Assembly: GCA_021813745.1 (NCBI GenBank)
Contig: JAKAJO010000121.1
Coordinates: 1-50,300 of the forward strand
DNA from: Acidobacteriota bacterium
Lineage (GTDB): Bacteria; Acidobacteriota; Terriglobia; Terriglobales; Acidobacteriaceae
DNA length: 50,300 bases
Direction: 5' to 3'
This document shows, one piece after another, positions 42,084-50,300 of this stretch. Positions within the stretch are counted from its first letter, which is position 1; the number at the start of each line of letters is the position of its first letter. The translations under genes were made by a program, and so were the position numbers. The notes beneath the pieces were generated by a model. The model was not told the DNA's origin. It ran no database searches and saw only the letters and a program-made list of their open reading frames with translations.

Positions 42084-43022
42084 ATGACGAGCCTTGAAAA
42101 CTTTCGCCTGGTGGTTTTTCGTGCTGTTGCGGAGCAGCTCAGTTTTCGCAAGGCGGCGGAAGAGCTCTATCTGACACAACCCGCTGTGAGCCTGCAGATC
42201 AAGGCACTGGAAGAGGACCTCGGCGTCCAGCTTTTTGACCGGGCGGGCTCGCGGATCTCTCTGACGCCGGCGGGGTCCGCGCTGCGCGAATACGCCCAGC
42301 GCGTGCATGCATTGCTGATCGAGGCCGAGCAGCGTGTGACGGCGTTCAGCGGGGAGCATGCCGGGCATCTGGCGCTGGGCGCCTCAACGACGATTGCGCA
42401 ATATGTGCTGCCACGGCTGCTGGGCAGCTTTTGCAGCGAACGGCCAAGGGTCCAGCCGTCGCTCATCAGCGGGAATACAGAGCACATTGTCGCAGCGATT
42501 CTTCAGCAGCAGATTGCGCTGGGGCTGATTGAAGGTCCGGCGCATAGCCGCGATGTGCGTACGGAACCCTTTCTCATGGATGAGCTGGTGTTGATTGCCC
42601 CTGCCGCCCACGAGTGGGCGGAACGCGGCTCCATTGAGGCAGGAGAGCTGACGGCTGCGCCGCTGCTGATGCGGGAGCGCGGTTCCGGCTCGCGGCGCGT
42701 TCTGGAGCTGGCGCTGGAGCGCCATCACATCAAGCGGGCCGCACTGCGCATTGCCATGGATCTGGATTCAACAGAGGCGATTAAGTCTGCGGTGGAGGCC
42801 GGACTTGGGGCGGGATTCATTTCGCGCTGGGCAATCTCAAAGGATCTGCGGACCGGAAAGAGCTTCAAGATTGTCGCTGTGGAGGGGCTGCGGATTCACC
42901 GAGAGTTTCTGATCGCGTTTGCGACGAGCCCTGGCCCACAGGGACTGGCGCAGGAGTTTCGACGCCATGTGCTGACTGCGGTGCAATCTGGCGCGAAGCG
43001 CGAGAAATCCCAAGGGGACTGA
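42084..43022 (+). CDS. LysR-family regulator (YeiE/CysL-like, 312 aa)
   Basis: DNA-binding regulator. HTH at residues 3-60 (FRAVAEQLSFRKAAEELYLTQPAVSLQIK). The effector domain has GASTTIAQYVLPRLLGSF, LGLIEGPAHS, DELVLIAP, RERGSGSRRVLE and DSTEAIKSAVEAGLGAGFISR, which lines up with YeiE and CysL, regulators tied to sulfite or cysteine. E. coli yeiE stands beside yeiH; here a YeiH-like gene lies 9 kb away. The start at 42084 is chosen from the HTH; the frame upstream to 42042 is noncoding. It converges with gcvT, whose stop is 12 bases away. Confidence 0.88.
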   Translation: MTSLENFRLVVFRAVAEQLSFRKAAEELYLTQPAVSLQIKALEEDLGVQLFDRAGSRISLTPAGSALREYAQRVHALLIEAEQRVTAFSGEHAGHLALGASTTIAQYVLPRLLGSFCSERPRVQPSLISGNTEHIVAAILQQQIALGLIEGPAHSRDVRTEPFLMDELVLIAPAAHEWAERGSIEAGELTAAPLLMRERGSGSRRVLELALERHHIKRAALRIAMDLDSTEAIKSAVEAGLGAGFISRWAISKDLRTGKSFKIVAVEGLRIHREFLIAFATSPGPQGLAQEFRRHVLTAVQSGAKREKSQGD

Positions 43023-43034
43023 TCGAAGAGCAGG

Positions 43035-44186
43035 TTATTTTGCACGCTTGTAGAACGGGAGGGGGACGCGCCTGGCCTTGACGTGATTGCCGCGGCACTC
43101 GACGACCACTTCGTTGTCTGATGCAGCGTCTGTCTCCACGAGCGCCATGGCGATATTGGTCTTGAGGAAAGGCGCAGGCGAGCCCGAGGTGACGCGACCG
43201 ATCGTTTCTCCGGAGAGGGAATGCACGGTATATCCGTCCCTGGCGATACCACGCTCCACCATTTCCAGACCGATAAGTTTGCGCTTCGGGCCGCCCTGCT
43301 GCTGCACAGCAAGCAACGCTTCGCGACCGATGAAGTCGCCTTTGTCCAGCTTGAGCCAGCGGTCGAGTCCTGCCTCCAGCACATTAATCTCTTCACTGAT
43401 CTCGTGGCCGTAGAGGCTCATGCCGGCTTCGAGGCGCAACGTATTGCGCGCGCCGAGGCCGCATGGCCGGATGGCGAACTCTGCGCCGGCCTCCAGCAGG
43501 GCCTGCCAAACCTTGACCGTGGTGGCCTCATCGGCGGGAAGGTAGAGCTCAAAGCCATCCTCGCCGGAGTAGCCTGTGCGTGCGATCAGCACATTGGGCA
43601 CGCCGGCCACGGTGCCCCATGTGAACCAGTAGTTTCGGATTGCAGCCAGGTCCACTTTAGTGAGCTGTTTGAGGGTATCGAGTGCGCGAGGTCCCTGCAC
43701 GGCGAGTTGCGAGTAGTAAGTTGAGTAGTCGCTCAGATGAATTCCGGGCATGCCTGCAACCTGCTGGCGGATCCAGGCAAAGTCCTTGTCCTTGGTACCC
43801 GCGTTGACGACCAGCAGATAGTCGTTTTCGCCGAGGCGGTGCACGAGGATGTCATCGACGAAGGTTCCCTGGGGCGTGAGCAGGGCGGAGTAGTGCGCCT
43901 GCCCATCTTTTAGCCTTGAGGCGTCGTTCATCGTGATGCGCTGCACGGCGGCGAGAGAACCTGGGCCACGGAACTGGATCTCACCCATGTGACTCACATC
44001 AAAGAGTCCGACGCCGGTGCGCACGGCCATGTGTTCAGCAATCAAGCCGCCCCCGTTGCCCGGATACTCGACGGGCATGTCCCAGCCGCCAAAATCCACC
44101 ATTTTCGCCTTTGCCGCGCGGTGCGTTGCGTTGAGGGGTGTCTTTTTCAGGGCTGCAACTGCCGGTGCCTCGGGTGTCGTCATCAT
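43035..44186 (-). CDS. gcvT: Glycine cleavage system aminomethyltransferase (T protein, 383 aa)
   Basis: Releases ammonia from the aminomethyl-lipoyl H protein and passes the one-carbon unit to tetrahydrofolate. Key segments: [68 protein letters not shown], and the C-terminal [17 protein letters not shown]. Length is normal. The ATG at 44184-44186 has GGGAGAAG just upstream; TTG at 44198 would overlap that site. gcvH and gcvP are not in the window on either side. A promoter is visible at 44220-44248; no glycine-riboswitch signature is seen in the leader. Confidence 0.93.
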   Translation of the reverse strand: MMTTPEAPAVAALKKTPLNATHRAAKAKMVDFGGWDMPVEYPGNGGGLIAEHMAVRTGVGLFDVSHMGEIQFRGPGSLAAVQRITMNDASRLKDGQAHYSALLTPQGTFVDDILVHRLGENDYLLVVNAGTKDKDFAWIRQQVAGMPGIHLSDYSTYYSQLAVQGPRALDTLKQLTKVDLAAIRNYWFTWGTVAGVPNVLIARTGYSGEDGFELYLPADEATTVKVWQALLEAGAEFAIRPCGLGARNTLRLEAGMSLYGHEISEEINVLEAGLDRWLKLDKGDFIGREALLAVQQQGGPKRKLIGLEMVERGIARDGYTVHSLSGETIGRVTSGSPAPFLKTNIAMALVETDAASDNEVVVECRGNHVKARRVPLPFYKRAK

Positions 44187-44219
44187 TTCTTCTCCCAAAA
44201 CGTCATCATCTCGTACTTA

Positions 44220-44248
44220 ACGATAGGTCGGCCTCCGAGCCGGGTCAA
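44220..44248 (-). promoter_or_regulatory. Likely gcvT promoter
   Basis: On the minus strand, -35 TTGACC (44243-44248), 17-base spacer, -10 TATCGT (44220-44225). Transcription would begin near 44213, about 27 bases before the start codon. Confidence 0.5.
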
Positions 44249-44514
44249 ACTGGCTCGTTGACGTCGCCAAAGATGCAAGATGACCCTGAACCTGTAGCGG
44301 CAGAATGCCTGGCCGATGATATGGATGTGCGCATCGCTTGCGCCACTCGTGCAGTTCACAGCGTGGTGCGCCGACCGCCGCAGAGGGGTCTGGGCCGCCA
44401 GCTTCTGAGCTCTCTCAGCCTGGAGGAGGCTACACCGTAGTCCGCTGTGCCGATGCATGAGCTTGGGCTGGAGGTGCAGGCCGCTGCTCATTATGAGACA
44501 GTGGAAGATCGACG

Positions 44515-44730
44515 ATGAACCATCCTCGCGGAATCGTGATGCTTCTCGCTGCGGCATTTGCCTTTTATCGGGGATGGCGCATTCATACGGGACATGTGGC
44601 TGTTCTGGCTTACGCGCTGGGCATGCTGGCTCTGGCTCTGGCCGTCTGGCATTTTACGCGACCCCTCGAGCGACATGCAGCCGCATTCTACCGCCGGCGC
44701 GCCCGCAGGAACGACGTGACGCCGAGGTAA
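44515..44730 (+). CDS. Small membrane protein (71 aa)
   Basis: Two hydrophobic helices (GIVMLLAAAFAFYRGW, VLAYALGMLALALAVWHF) and a basic tail. GGAAG lies before the ATG. The 3' end overlaps the end of the minus-strand membrane gene by 43 bases. No family recognised; the membrane pattern is the only support, so it could be a chance ORF. Confidence 0.45.
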   Translation: MNHPRGIVMLLAAAFAFYRGWRIHTGHVAVLAYALGMLALALAVWHFTRPLERHAAAFYRRRARRNDVTPR

Positions 44731-45080
44731 AAGAAGACCACGACGATGACCGCGGCGGAAACAAAGGTCCGGTGGTCCGGCCCGTGCTGCCAGCTTGCCC
44801 GGGTGATCCAGAGGCGCGGCGCAAATACCAGGACAGGCAGGAAAAAGAAGACGCCGGTGACTTCCAGCCAGATGGTTCCCCCGACGCGGCCAAAGGGCCG
44901 CAGGAACGCGCCGATGCCGCGGACGACGCCCTGGCCGGCGCTGCCCGCTGATTTGGCTGTGCGGCGGTGGGTGGCGGGTTGTGGCGCGGCGGTGGGCGTT
45001 CCGCTCATCCGGTCGCTGGCGACGCGGCCCGCAACGCGCAGGCCGACGCCCAGCACGCGTCCGATTTTTTCCGGTTTCAT
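44688..45080 (-). CDS. Small membrane protein of unknown function (130 aa)
   Basis: Two predicted helices near residues 70-120: WLEVTGVFFFLPVLVF and TFVSAAVIVVVFFYLGVTSFL, separated by WQHGPDHR. The N-terminal third is hydrophilic (KPEKIGRVLGVGLRVAGR). The start ATG at 45078-45080 is chosen from composition; the frame upstream to 45242 is shadow. No domain is recognised. It is convergent with the 71-residue gene. Confidence 0.65.
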   Translation of the reverse strand: MKPEKIGRVLGVGLRVAGRVASDRMSGTPTAAPQPATHRRTAKSAGSAGQGVVRGIGAFLRPFGRVGGTIWLEVTGVFFFLPVLVFAPRLWITRASWQHGPDHRTFVSAAVIVVVFFYLGVTSFLRARRR

Positions 45081-45235
45081 CTTCGATATGATGGTAGCAG
45101 TGCGCTGCCGGGTCACGCCTCGCGCAGAAATCCATGACGAAGCGGTTGCCCTCGGCGGCCAATGGCAGTAATGTAGTGAGAACCTGAGTGCTCCCGCGCC
45201 TCTCCATCGCGCCGGCGCCACACCGGAGGTAACCC

Positions 45236-45571
45236 TTGGCATCCCGCCGCGACGTTCGACTGCGCGAACTCATCCAGCAACTCGGAGAAGCCATCCACGA
45301 ATCCGTCATCGAGAGCGAGCAGATCGCCGGCGTCGTCCAGGACATCCGCAAGCATGGCTTCGATGTCCTCCTCATGCTCGAGGCCACGATCGGCCTCAAT
45401 GAAGTCACTGAAGATGAAGCGGCTTCGGATCAGCTCGCCGATGGCGCCGGTGACTCCGGCCCCTTCACCCACAGCGACGTCAACTTCCTCCGCTCCCTCC
45501 GCATCTCCGTCGAGGGCGACGAAGAACAGAATGGCGGCGAAAGCGGCAACGACGAAGCGTCATCCTCCTAG
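45236..45571 (+). CDS. Small acidic protein of unknown function (111 aa)
   Basis: Soluble, mostly helical N-terminal half (LRELIQQLGEAIHESVIESEQIAG, IRKHGFDVLLMLEAT) and an acidic, low-complexity end (EGDEEQNGGESGNDEASSS). It starts with TTG, supported by an excellent ribosome site GGAGGTAA six bases upstream, so the start is unusual but firm. No family recognised; it may bind nucleic acid or a partner protein. Confidence 0.7.
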   Translation: MASRRDVRLRELIQQLGEAIHESVIESEQIAGVVQDIRKHGFDVLLMLEATIGLNEVTEDEAASDQLADGAGDSGPFTHSDVNFLRSLRISVEGDEEQNGGESGNDEASSS

Positions 45572-45785
45572 CGTCCTGAGTCGCAAGCTCGCACCATACG
45601 TGCTGCTGCCCGCCTGAGCGATGCTTAGCATTTTCAGCACGAATCACAGCCGAAGGATTTGGTGCGGTTCTCCAACAAGTCTCCGACCCAGCTCGCGAGC
45701 ACCGTCACGCAGCTCGACCGCCCGTCGATCGGATGGTTTCCTTCCGCAACCAGCGCCTATACTATCCGTGAAAGGTACGAGGCCA

Positions 45786-46643
45786 TTGTGCTCCGCAGAA
45801 CCACTTAGTGCCCCCTCGAATCGGCGGATCGATGCCTGCGCAATCATCCCGCCAGATCTCAGCAATGTCCTCGATGACGCCTGGTCCGTTGCCCGTCGAG
45901 TTCCCGGATTCCTGCTTGAAGGCGAAGCGCGTTTTCTTGGAACCGTAGCCGCCTGCTTGCCCAAAGCCGGTGCAATCGTAGAGATCGGAAGCTTCAAGGG
46001 CAAGTCAACGGTGATGCTGGCCAAGGTGGCACAGCATTACGACCTGGGCCGCATCATTTCCATCGACCCCCATAATTTCAATTCTGCGGAACTTGAAAAT
46101 CACAAATCCACCGCAGATGCCTCAACCTACGCTGACTTCACGCAAAACCTCCAATCCGCGGGTGTGTCCGATTGGGTGGAGGCGCACCGCGCACTCTCAG
46201 GCGACATGGCAAGAACGTGGAATGCCCCCATCCGCCTGCTGTGGATCGATGGCGATCATTCCTATCGCGGCGCAAAGCTGGACTTCGACGGCTTCTCGCG
46301 TCACTTGGTCCCCGGAGGAGTGGTGGCATTTCACGACGCCCTCCATGAATTCGCAGGTCCAATTCGCGTCTTCGTCGAAGATGTTTTGCGCTCAAGCAAA
46401 TTCGGGCCATCCGGCTTTGTCCATTCCATCGCATGGTCGCAATTCCGTCCGGATGACGGCGAACGATTCGCTTCGCAACGTGCCGCGCTGGAGCGCACAG
46501 CCGCACGCTTGATTCCTTTCCTGCATGACGAAAGAGAATTGCATGGACTTCGCAAGCTGCGCTTCAAAGCCGTCCGTTCACGCGTTCCCCGCTCAGCCAT
46601 CTCGCCGAGCGATTGGGCATCACTCTTGAACCGCTCAGAATGA
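45786..46643 (+). CDS. Class I SAM-dependent methyltransferase (Methyltransf_24 type, 285 aa)
   Basis: Motif I is AIVEIGSFKGKSTVMLAKVA, followed by IISIDPHNF and RLLWIDGDHSYRGAKLDFDGF, then VPGGVVAFHDALHEF, the Methyltransf_24 pattern seen in cephalosporin-hydroxylase-like and glycan O-methyltransferases. The start is uncertain: the frame is open from 45621 but that part is arginine/serine-rich with no domain. A TATACT at 45758-45763 and a TTG at 45786 just downstream fit a short leader, so I start there. Substrate unknown. Confidence 0.75.
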   Translation: MCSAEPLSAPSNRRIDACAIIPPDLSNVLDDAWSVARRVPGFLLEGEARFLGTVAACLPKAGAIVEIGSFKGKSTVMLAKVAQHYDLGRIISIDPHNFNSAELENHKSTADASTYADFTQNLQSAGVSDWVEAHRALSGDMARTWNAPIRLLWIDGDHSYRGAKLDFDGFSRHLVPGGVVAFHDALHEFAGPIRVFVEDVLRSSKFGPSGFVHSIAWSQFRPDDGERFASQRAALERTAARLIPFLHDERELHGLRKLRFKAVRSRVPRSAISPSDWASLLNRSE

Positions 46644-46875
46644 CTCGGAAGTACCTTGGACCTGGCTGAAAAAGTGCCGTGCTCACCTTGGTCCCAGGGC
46701 AGGAATGGCTGAATTTCGCACGGATTTGCCCATACGCACCGTCAGCGCATCTTTACCGCGCCGTTTGTCGACTCGCTTCCTGCCCCGAATCCCGGCTTCT
46801 GCGACCAGGGACGATGCCCTGCCGTAGAGAACGATCACCCAAGCCACCTACCCTTGGCATACAATCGGCAATTGC

Positions 46876-47007
46876 ATGGACAGTCTTCCCCTGCCGCTCG
46901 TCCTGCGCGTCCTGCGCGCCTGCGGTTTGCTGCGCGCGCAGCGCCCCCGCGAAGCAAAATATAACGCAGTGCTCAGGCTCGCGCCCGAAAGGATGGCGTT
47001 CGCATGA
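46876..47007 (+). CDS. Possible 43-aa ORF coupled to the phosphatase
   Basis: ATG at 46876 to a stop that overlaps the next start (ATGA at 47004-47007). The peptide is arginine/leucine-rich (PLPLVLRVLRACGLLRA) and ends APERMAFA. A -10-like TACAAT (46860-46865) would put transcription at or just before the ATG, so translation could be nearly leaderless; a matching -35 is not clear. Only the overlap and promoter position support it. Confidence 0.35.
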   Translation: MDSLPLPLVLRVLRACGLLRAQRPREAKYNAVLRLAPERMAFA

Positions 47008-48380
47008 CAGCAGCCCTCCTCCTCGGCGCATCCGAGCCCCTCCTGCATCGGATCTTCACGCCCCTGGCGCCCGCTGAGCAGTTGAAGCATACGCCCAACC
47101 TGATCCTCGCGGTTCTGCTGTGCTCCCTGGCGACGGCTTACCTCGCGCTCTGGCGTGCCGCGCCCGATTTCCGCATCTTTCGCAATATGGGCATCTTTAT
47201 TGCCCTCGTTGCCGTGGACAACTTCTCGCCCTACGTCGGATTCCACGCTTCGACATGGACGACGAGAGCCATCACCGTCGTTGTGCTCGTCGAGATTGCA
47301 GCCGAGGCCATGCGCATCCGGAATCGCCGGTGGACACGGCTCTTCTGGCCCATCTATTTATTTGCTGCAGTCGCCGGCTGGTTCCCCGCGATGGCCTTTG
47401 TGCAGGAGTGGCCCATTGTCTTTTCAGAAGTGGCTCTCTTGATTCTCATCATCCAGGGCTTTCGCCAGGGCAAATCGACGAACAAGTTGATTGCCTGGGT
47501 TTTTCTCGGCTACTTCCTAGTGCGCATGCCGCTTTCCAGCAGCTTCCAACGCCTCGCTGGCTTCGGAGGGGCCATCCACCTGGGTGGCTGGGCCTGGCCC
47601 TACCCGGTCTTCGTCGTGATCCTGCTGGGGTCCGTCATCCTCGCCGTCTTCGTGCGCGACCTGTTTCGCGCCCGTCACGAGAAGATGCGCATGGCGGCGG
47701 ACCTCGCCGCCGGCCGCGCCGTGCAGCAGGTCCTCATCCCCGAGGTCGCACCCGCCACTCCAGGCTTCAACATCGAATCCGTCTACAAGCCCTACGGAGA
47801 AGTCGGCGGCGACTTCTTCCAGATTCTTCCCCGTCCCGATGGCAGCGTCCTCATCGCCATCGGAGACGTCAGCGGCAAGGGCATGCCCGCCGCCATGATG
47901 GTCTCGCTGCTCGTCGGCGTCCTCAACGCGCTCGCTGAAGCCACCAGCAGCCCCGCGCAGCTTCTCGACGGCCTTAACCGCCGCATCCTCGGCCGCAACC
48001 ACGGAGGCTTTACCACCTGCCTCATCCTCCATGCCAACCCCAACGGCACATGCACCGCCGCCAACGCCGGCCACATCCCGCCCTATCGCAACGGACAAGA
48101 ACTGCCCTGCGAAAACAATCTCCCTCTCGGCCTCGCCGCGGAGACCCACTACTGCGAATTCACATTTCAAGCGAGTCAGGACGACAAGCTCACCCTGCTG
48201 ACCGACGGCGTGGTCGAGGCGCGCAACCCGCAAGGCGATCTATACGGCTTCGACCGCGCAGAACAGATCATCCATCTGTCCGCCGCCGCCATCGCCGAAG
48301 CCGCCCAGCGCTGGGGGCAGGAAGACGACATCACCGTGCTCACCCTCGCCTTCGCCCCAGCGGAGGTGGTAAGTGCATAG
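47004..48380 (+). CDS. Membrane-anchored SpoIIE-type PP2C phosphatase (458 aa)
   Basis: Serine phosphatase that should dephosphorylate an anti-anti-sigma (STAS) protein and so control sigma-factor partner switching. About seven membrane helices fill residues 1-220 (ILAVLLCSLATAYLALW to VFVVILLGSVILAVFV). A short helical linker (RHEKMRMAADLAAGRAVQQVLIP) leads to the PP2C domain: GGDFF with D270, GDVSGKGMPAAM with D288, LTDGVVEARN with D401, and EDDITV with D441/D442; these are the metal ligands. AAAGGA precedes the ATG at 47004. Its stop overlaps the next gene by eight bases. Confidence 0.88.
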   Translation: MTAALLLGASEPLLHRIFTPLAPAEQLKHTPNLILAVLLCSLATAYLALWRAAPDFRIFRNMGIFIALVAVDNFSPYVGFHASTWTTRAITVVVLVEIAAEAMRIRNRRWTRLFWPIYLFAAVAGWFPAMAFVQEWPIVFSEVALLILIIQGFRQGKSTNKLIAWVFLGYFLVRMPLSSSFQRLAGFGGAIHLGGWAWPYPVFVVILLGSVILAVFVRDLFRARHEKMRMAADLAAGRAVQQVLIPEVAPATPGFNIESVYKPYGEVGGDFFQILPRPDGSVLIAIGDVSGKGMPAAMMVSLLVGVLNALAEATSSPAQLLDGLNRRILGRNHGGFTTCLILHANPNGTCTAANAGHIPPYRNGQELPCENNLPLGLAAETHYCEFTFQASQDDKLTLLTDGVVEARNPQGDLYGFDRAEQIIHLSAAAIAEAAQRWGQEDDITVLTLAFAPAEVVSA

Positions 48381-50300
48381 GCTCGCATTGCTCCTGCCGT
48401 TTCTCCTCGGAGCCATCGCGCCTCAGAGTGCGGCGGCTCAGTCTGCCACGCCATCGATCGTGCGGTACCATTTTGGCGACAATCCCGCGTGGGCGAATCC
48501 AAATTTCGACGACAGCGGGTGGCCGACAGCACAAGAGGGCCGCTGGCTGAAACCTGCGTTCGATTCTGACGGCTTTGTCTGGGTCCGCACGCCCGCGCCT
48601 GTCCGCATCGATACCTCGGAACCCCTCGCGCTCCGCATCAGCAGCCTGAGCCGGGCCTGGACCTCCGACGAAGTCTTTGTGAACGGCGTTCGCATCGGGA
48701 GCTTCGGCAAGCTCCCTCCTGGCCCATTCGTCCCGGCTCTCCCGCTGGAAAATGTCTTCGAAATTCCCTCCGGTCTCACTCATCCCGGAACTGTCGCGCA
48801 GATTGCGCTGCGAATCTGGTATCCCCCGTTTGCGCGACGTCCCGGCGGGCAAGAGGCAAGCGAGGGCGCCGATGCCGATCTAAGTTCCGGCGGACCGACA
48901 GCGATCGAGGCCATGAAAAAACAACCCGGCGGATTTGACGCGGCGTCGTTCGCATTCGACCAGAGCCGGACGCTGCATGCCGAAGATGCCACCGCCCGCG
49001 AGCAGGCGCGATTACGCAATGTTCTTCCCGCCACGCTCAATGGACTCATGCTGCTCATTGGCGTTGCAATACTCCTGGTGGCGCGCTCCGGGCGAAGCGT
49101 CGAACTATATCTGTATGGCGCAATGATTGCGACGTTTCCCTGGATTACCCTCTATTTTGAATGCATCGATGCCCGGTTGCTGACGCTGTCGGAACCGAAT
49201 TCCGTCTGGCTCCAGGTAGTCAGCCAACTGCCCGCCATGATCATCACCATCGAGTTCATCTGGCGACTCAACGGCTTTCGCGATGTCTGGCTTAAACGGC
49301 TCACCTATGCTTCCATGGCGCTGTTCAACATCGGCGTCCTGATCGCGTTCACTCCCACCGGCTCCTCTGCATTGGTTGCCTTCGCGCTGGTTGGCTACCG
49401 CGTCAGCCTTCAGGCATTCGACGTCCTCACCATCCTTGCCAATCTCTATGTCATTTGCTTCAGGCGCCAACGGCGCTTGATCGCATTCGCCATGATTCTC
49501 GTACCGGTGGCATCGCTGAGTGAAGGCTTCAGAAACACTTCTCAGAGCGCGGACCTCTTCGACATGGCCTTTTTCCTCGCGGGCTTTTTTCTCACCGCGA
49601 TACTGGCGTATCAAGCGTGGAAAGAGTGGCGCGCCCGCGAAGAACTGCGCAGCGAGTTTGACGCGGCGCGCGAGGTGCAGGAGCGGCTTGTGCCGCCAGC
49701 CATGGACATCCCCGGCTTCACAATCCAAAGCGAGTATCGGCCGGCCAAGGATGTGGGCGGCGATTTCTTTTTCGTCCGTGCCGGTCACAACGGAGCGTAT
49801 CAGGACAATCGCGATCTCGCAGGCGGCGCATTTGTCGTAGTCGGTGATGTTAGCGGAAAAGGCCTTCGCGCAGCCCTTACAGTTTCCGCCATTATGGGCG
49901 CACTGCGCACGATGCCGGACCTCGAACCCTCTCGAATTCTGACTGCGCTCAATCGCGGGCTCATTGGCCAGCTTGGCGGCGGATTTGTCACCTGCTGCGC
50001 CTTCACCATCTCCTCCGACGGACTGGCGGTGATTGCCAATGCAGGGCATCTGCAGCCTTACTGCAACGGCAAAGAACTGAAACTCGACTGTGGCCTGCCG
50101 CTCGGCATCCTCCCGGAAGCTCAATTCATCGAGACACGCGTCAGGCTTGCACCCACCGACCGCTTGACCATTACCACGGACGGCATCATAGAAGCCAGAA
50201 ACCCAACCTCGGGCGAGCTCTTCGGCTTCGAGCGCACGGCCGCTATCTCCACCCAATCCGCGAAAGAGATCGCCCATGCCGCGCAGACCTTCGGCCAGGA
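48373..50300 (+). CDS. Second SpoIIE-type PP2C phosphatase with exported sensor domain, cut by window end (642+ aa)
   Basis: Starts at GTG 48373, inside the end of the previous gene, with GGAGG six bases before it; the frame stays open to base 50300. Signal peptide residues 1-23 (ALLLPFLLGAIAPQSAAAQ). Residues about 28-165 are a beta-rich, galactose-binding-like domain (YHFGDNPAWANPNFDDSGWP, VFVNGVRIGSFGKLPPGP), resembling 7TMR extracellular sensors. About seven helices follow (residues 215-420), then a PP2C domain with VGGDFF (D464), GDVSGKGLRAAL (D492) and TTDGIIEARN (D603). The last acidic motif lies outside the window. It differs from its neighbour mainly in having an outside sensor, so one phosphatase may read the periplasm and the other the membrane. 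Confidence 0.9.
   Translation, partial: MHRLALLLPFLLGAIAPQSAAAQSATPSIVRYHFGDNPAWANPNFDDSGWPTAQEGRWLKPAFDSDGFVWVRTPAPVRIDTSEPLALRISSLSRAWTSDEVFVNGVRIGSFGKLPPGPFVPALPLENVFEIPSGLTHPGTVAQIALRIWYPPFARRPGGQEASEGADADLSSGGPTAIEAMKKQPGGFDAASFAFDQSRTLHAEDATAREQARLRNVLPATLNGLMLLIGVAILLVARSGRSVELYLYGAMIATFPWITLYFECIDARLLTLSEPNSVWLQVVSQLPAMIITIEFIWRLNGFRDVWLKRLTYASMALFNIGVLIAFTPTGSSALVAFALVGYRVSLQAFDVLTILANLYVICFRRQRRLIAFAMILVPVASLSEGFRNTSQSADLFDMAFFLAGFFLTAILAYQAWKEWRAREELRSEFDAAREVQERLVPPAMDIPGFTIQSEYRPAKDVGGDFFFVRAGHNGAYQDNRDLAGGAFVVVGDVSGKGLRAALTVSAIMGALRTMPDLEPSRILTALNRGLIGQLGGGFVTCCAFTISSDGLAVIANAGHLQPYCNGKELKLDCGLPLGILPEAQFIETRVRLAPTDRLTITTDGIIEARNPTSGELFGFERTAAISTQSAKEIAHAAQTFGQ

Noticed and set aside
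44187..44514. Glycine riboswitch upstream of gcvT
   Set aside because: I looked for the conserved glycine-aptamer segments in the leader and did not see them; the predicted leader is only about 27 bases.
46644..46875. Small gene before the phosphatase pair
   Set aside because: The frame starting at 46679 gives a cysteine/arginine/proline-rich peptide that continues out of frame into the phosphatase; it has no domain or ribosome site.

Overview
The window looks like chromosome from an acidobacterium, most likely class Terriglobia (Acidobacteriaceae or a relative). This is inferred from gene content and style, not from a 16S gene. The signs are a giant Oar-like TonB-dependent receptor, CRTAC1/ASPIC-UnbV and multiheme-cytochrome/TPR proteins, large secreted peptidases, many exported proteins with Tat or Sec signals, moderately high GC, and a class A RNase P RNA. 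There is no tRNA, 16S rRNA, CRISPR array, IS transposase or phage gene.

Layout. 1-2292: P-type proton ATPase cut by the left edge. 2293-4178: a DUF4145-like gene bracketed by hairpin repeats, and a small secreted protein. 4392-7819 (minus): a Tat-exported CRTAC1-type protein and a secreted amidohydrolase. 8109-14813 (plus): DnaJ-like regulator, Tat-exported Gfo/Idh/MocA oxidoreductase, DHA2 drug exporter, dipeptidyl peptidase IV. 15204-25590 (plus): seven-haem cytochrome with C-terminal TPRs, Oar-like receptor with its own promoter and terminator, two TPR proteins and a secreted glycoside hydrolase; this looks like an envelope nutrient (glycan/peptide) acquisition block. 25790-31114: M13 metallopeptidase, CurA-like reductase, rnpB RNA with terminator, dUTPase, and an exported protein with a CHB_HEX_C-type domain. 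31144-33476 (minus): small unknown protein, orphan OppD/DppD-type ATPase, YeiH-type membrane protein.

33730-41560 holds a tightly coupled efflux operon (TolC, lipoprotein adaptor, RND pump, DUF2892 protein, SAM methyltransferase, small unknown), followed by an ECF sigma factor carrying its own zinc-finger anti-sigma domain. An OsmC-type protein and a YeiE/CysL-like LysR regulator follow, then gcvT on the minus strand. The right end has small membrane/unknown proteins, a methyltransferase, and two tandem SpoIIE-type phosphatases. The second phosphatase runs off the right edge, and the first is preceded by a possible 43-codon coupled ORF.

The most unusual signal is a family of intergenic hairpins (2382, 2504, 2600, 3630, 14893, 25625, 25680). 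Their stem sequences vary with compensating changes, a mismatch recurs at stem position 5, and the 3' tail (GCACCCGGCTTCA-like) is conserved. The efflux/methyltransferase/fused-sigma block and the possible small ORF coupled to the phosphatase pair are the other places worth a closer look.
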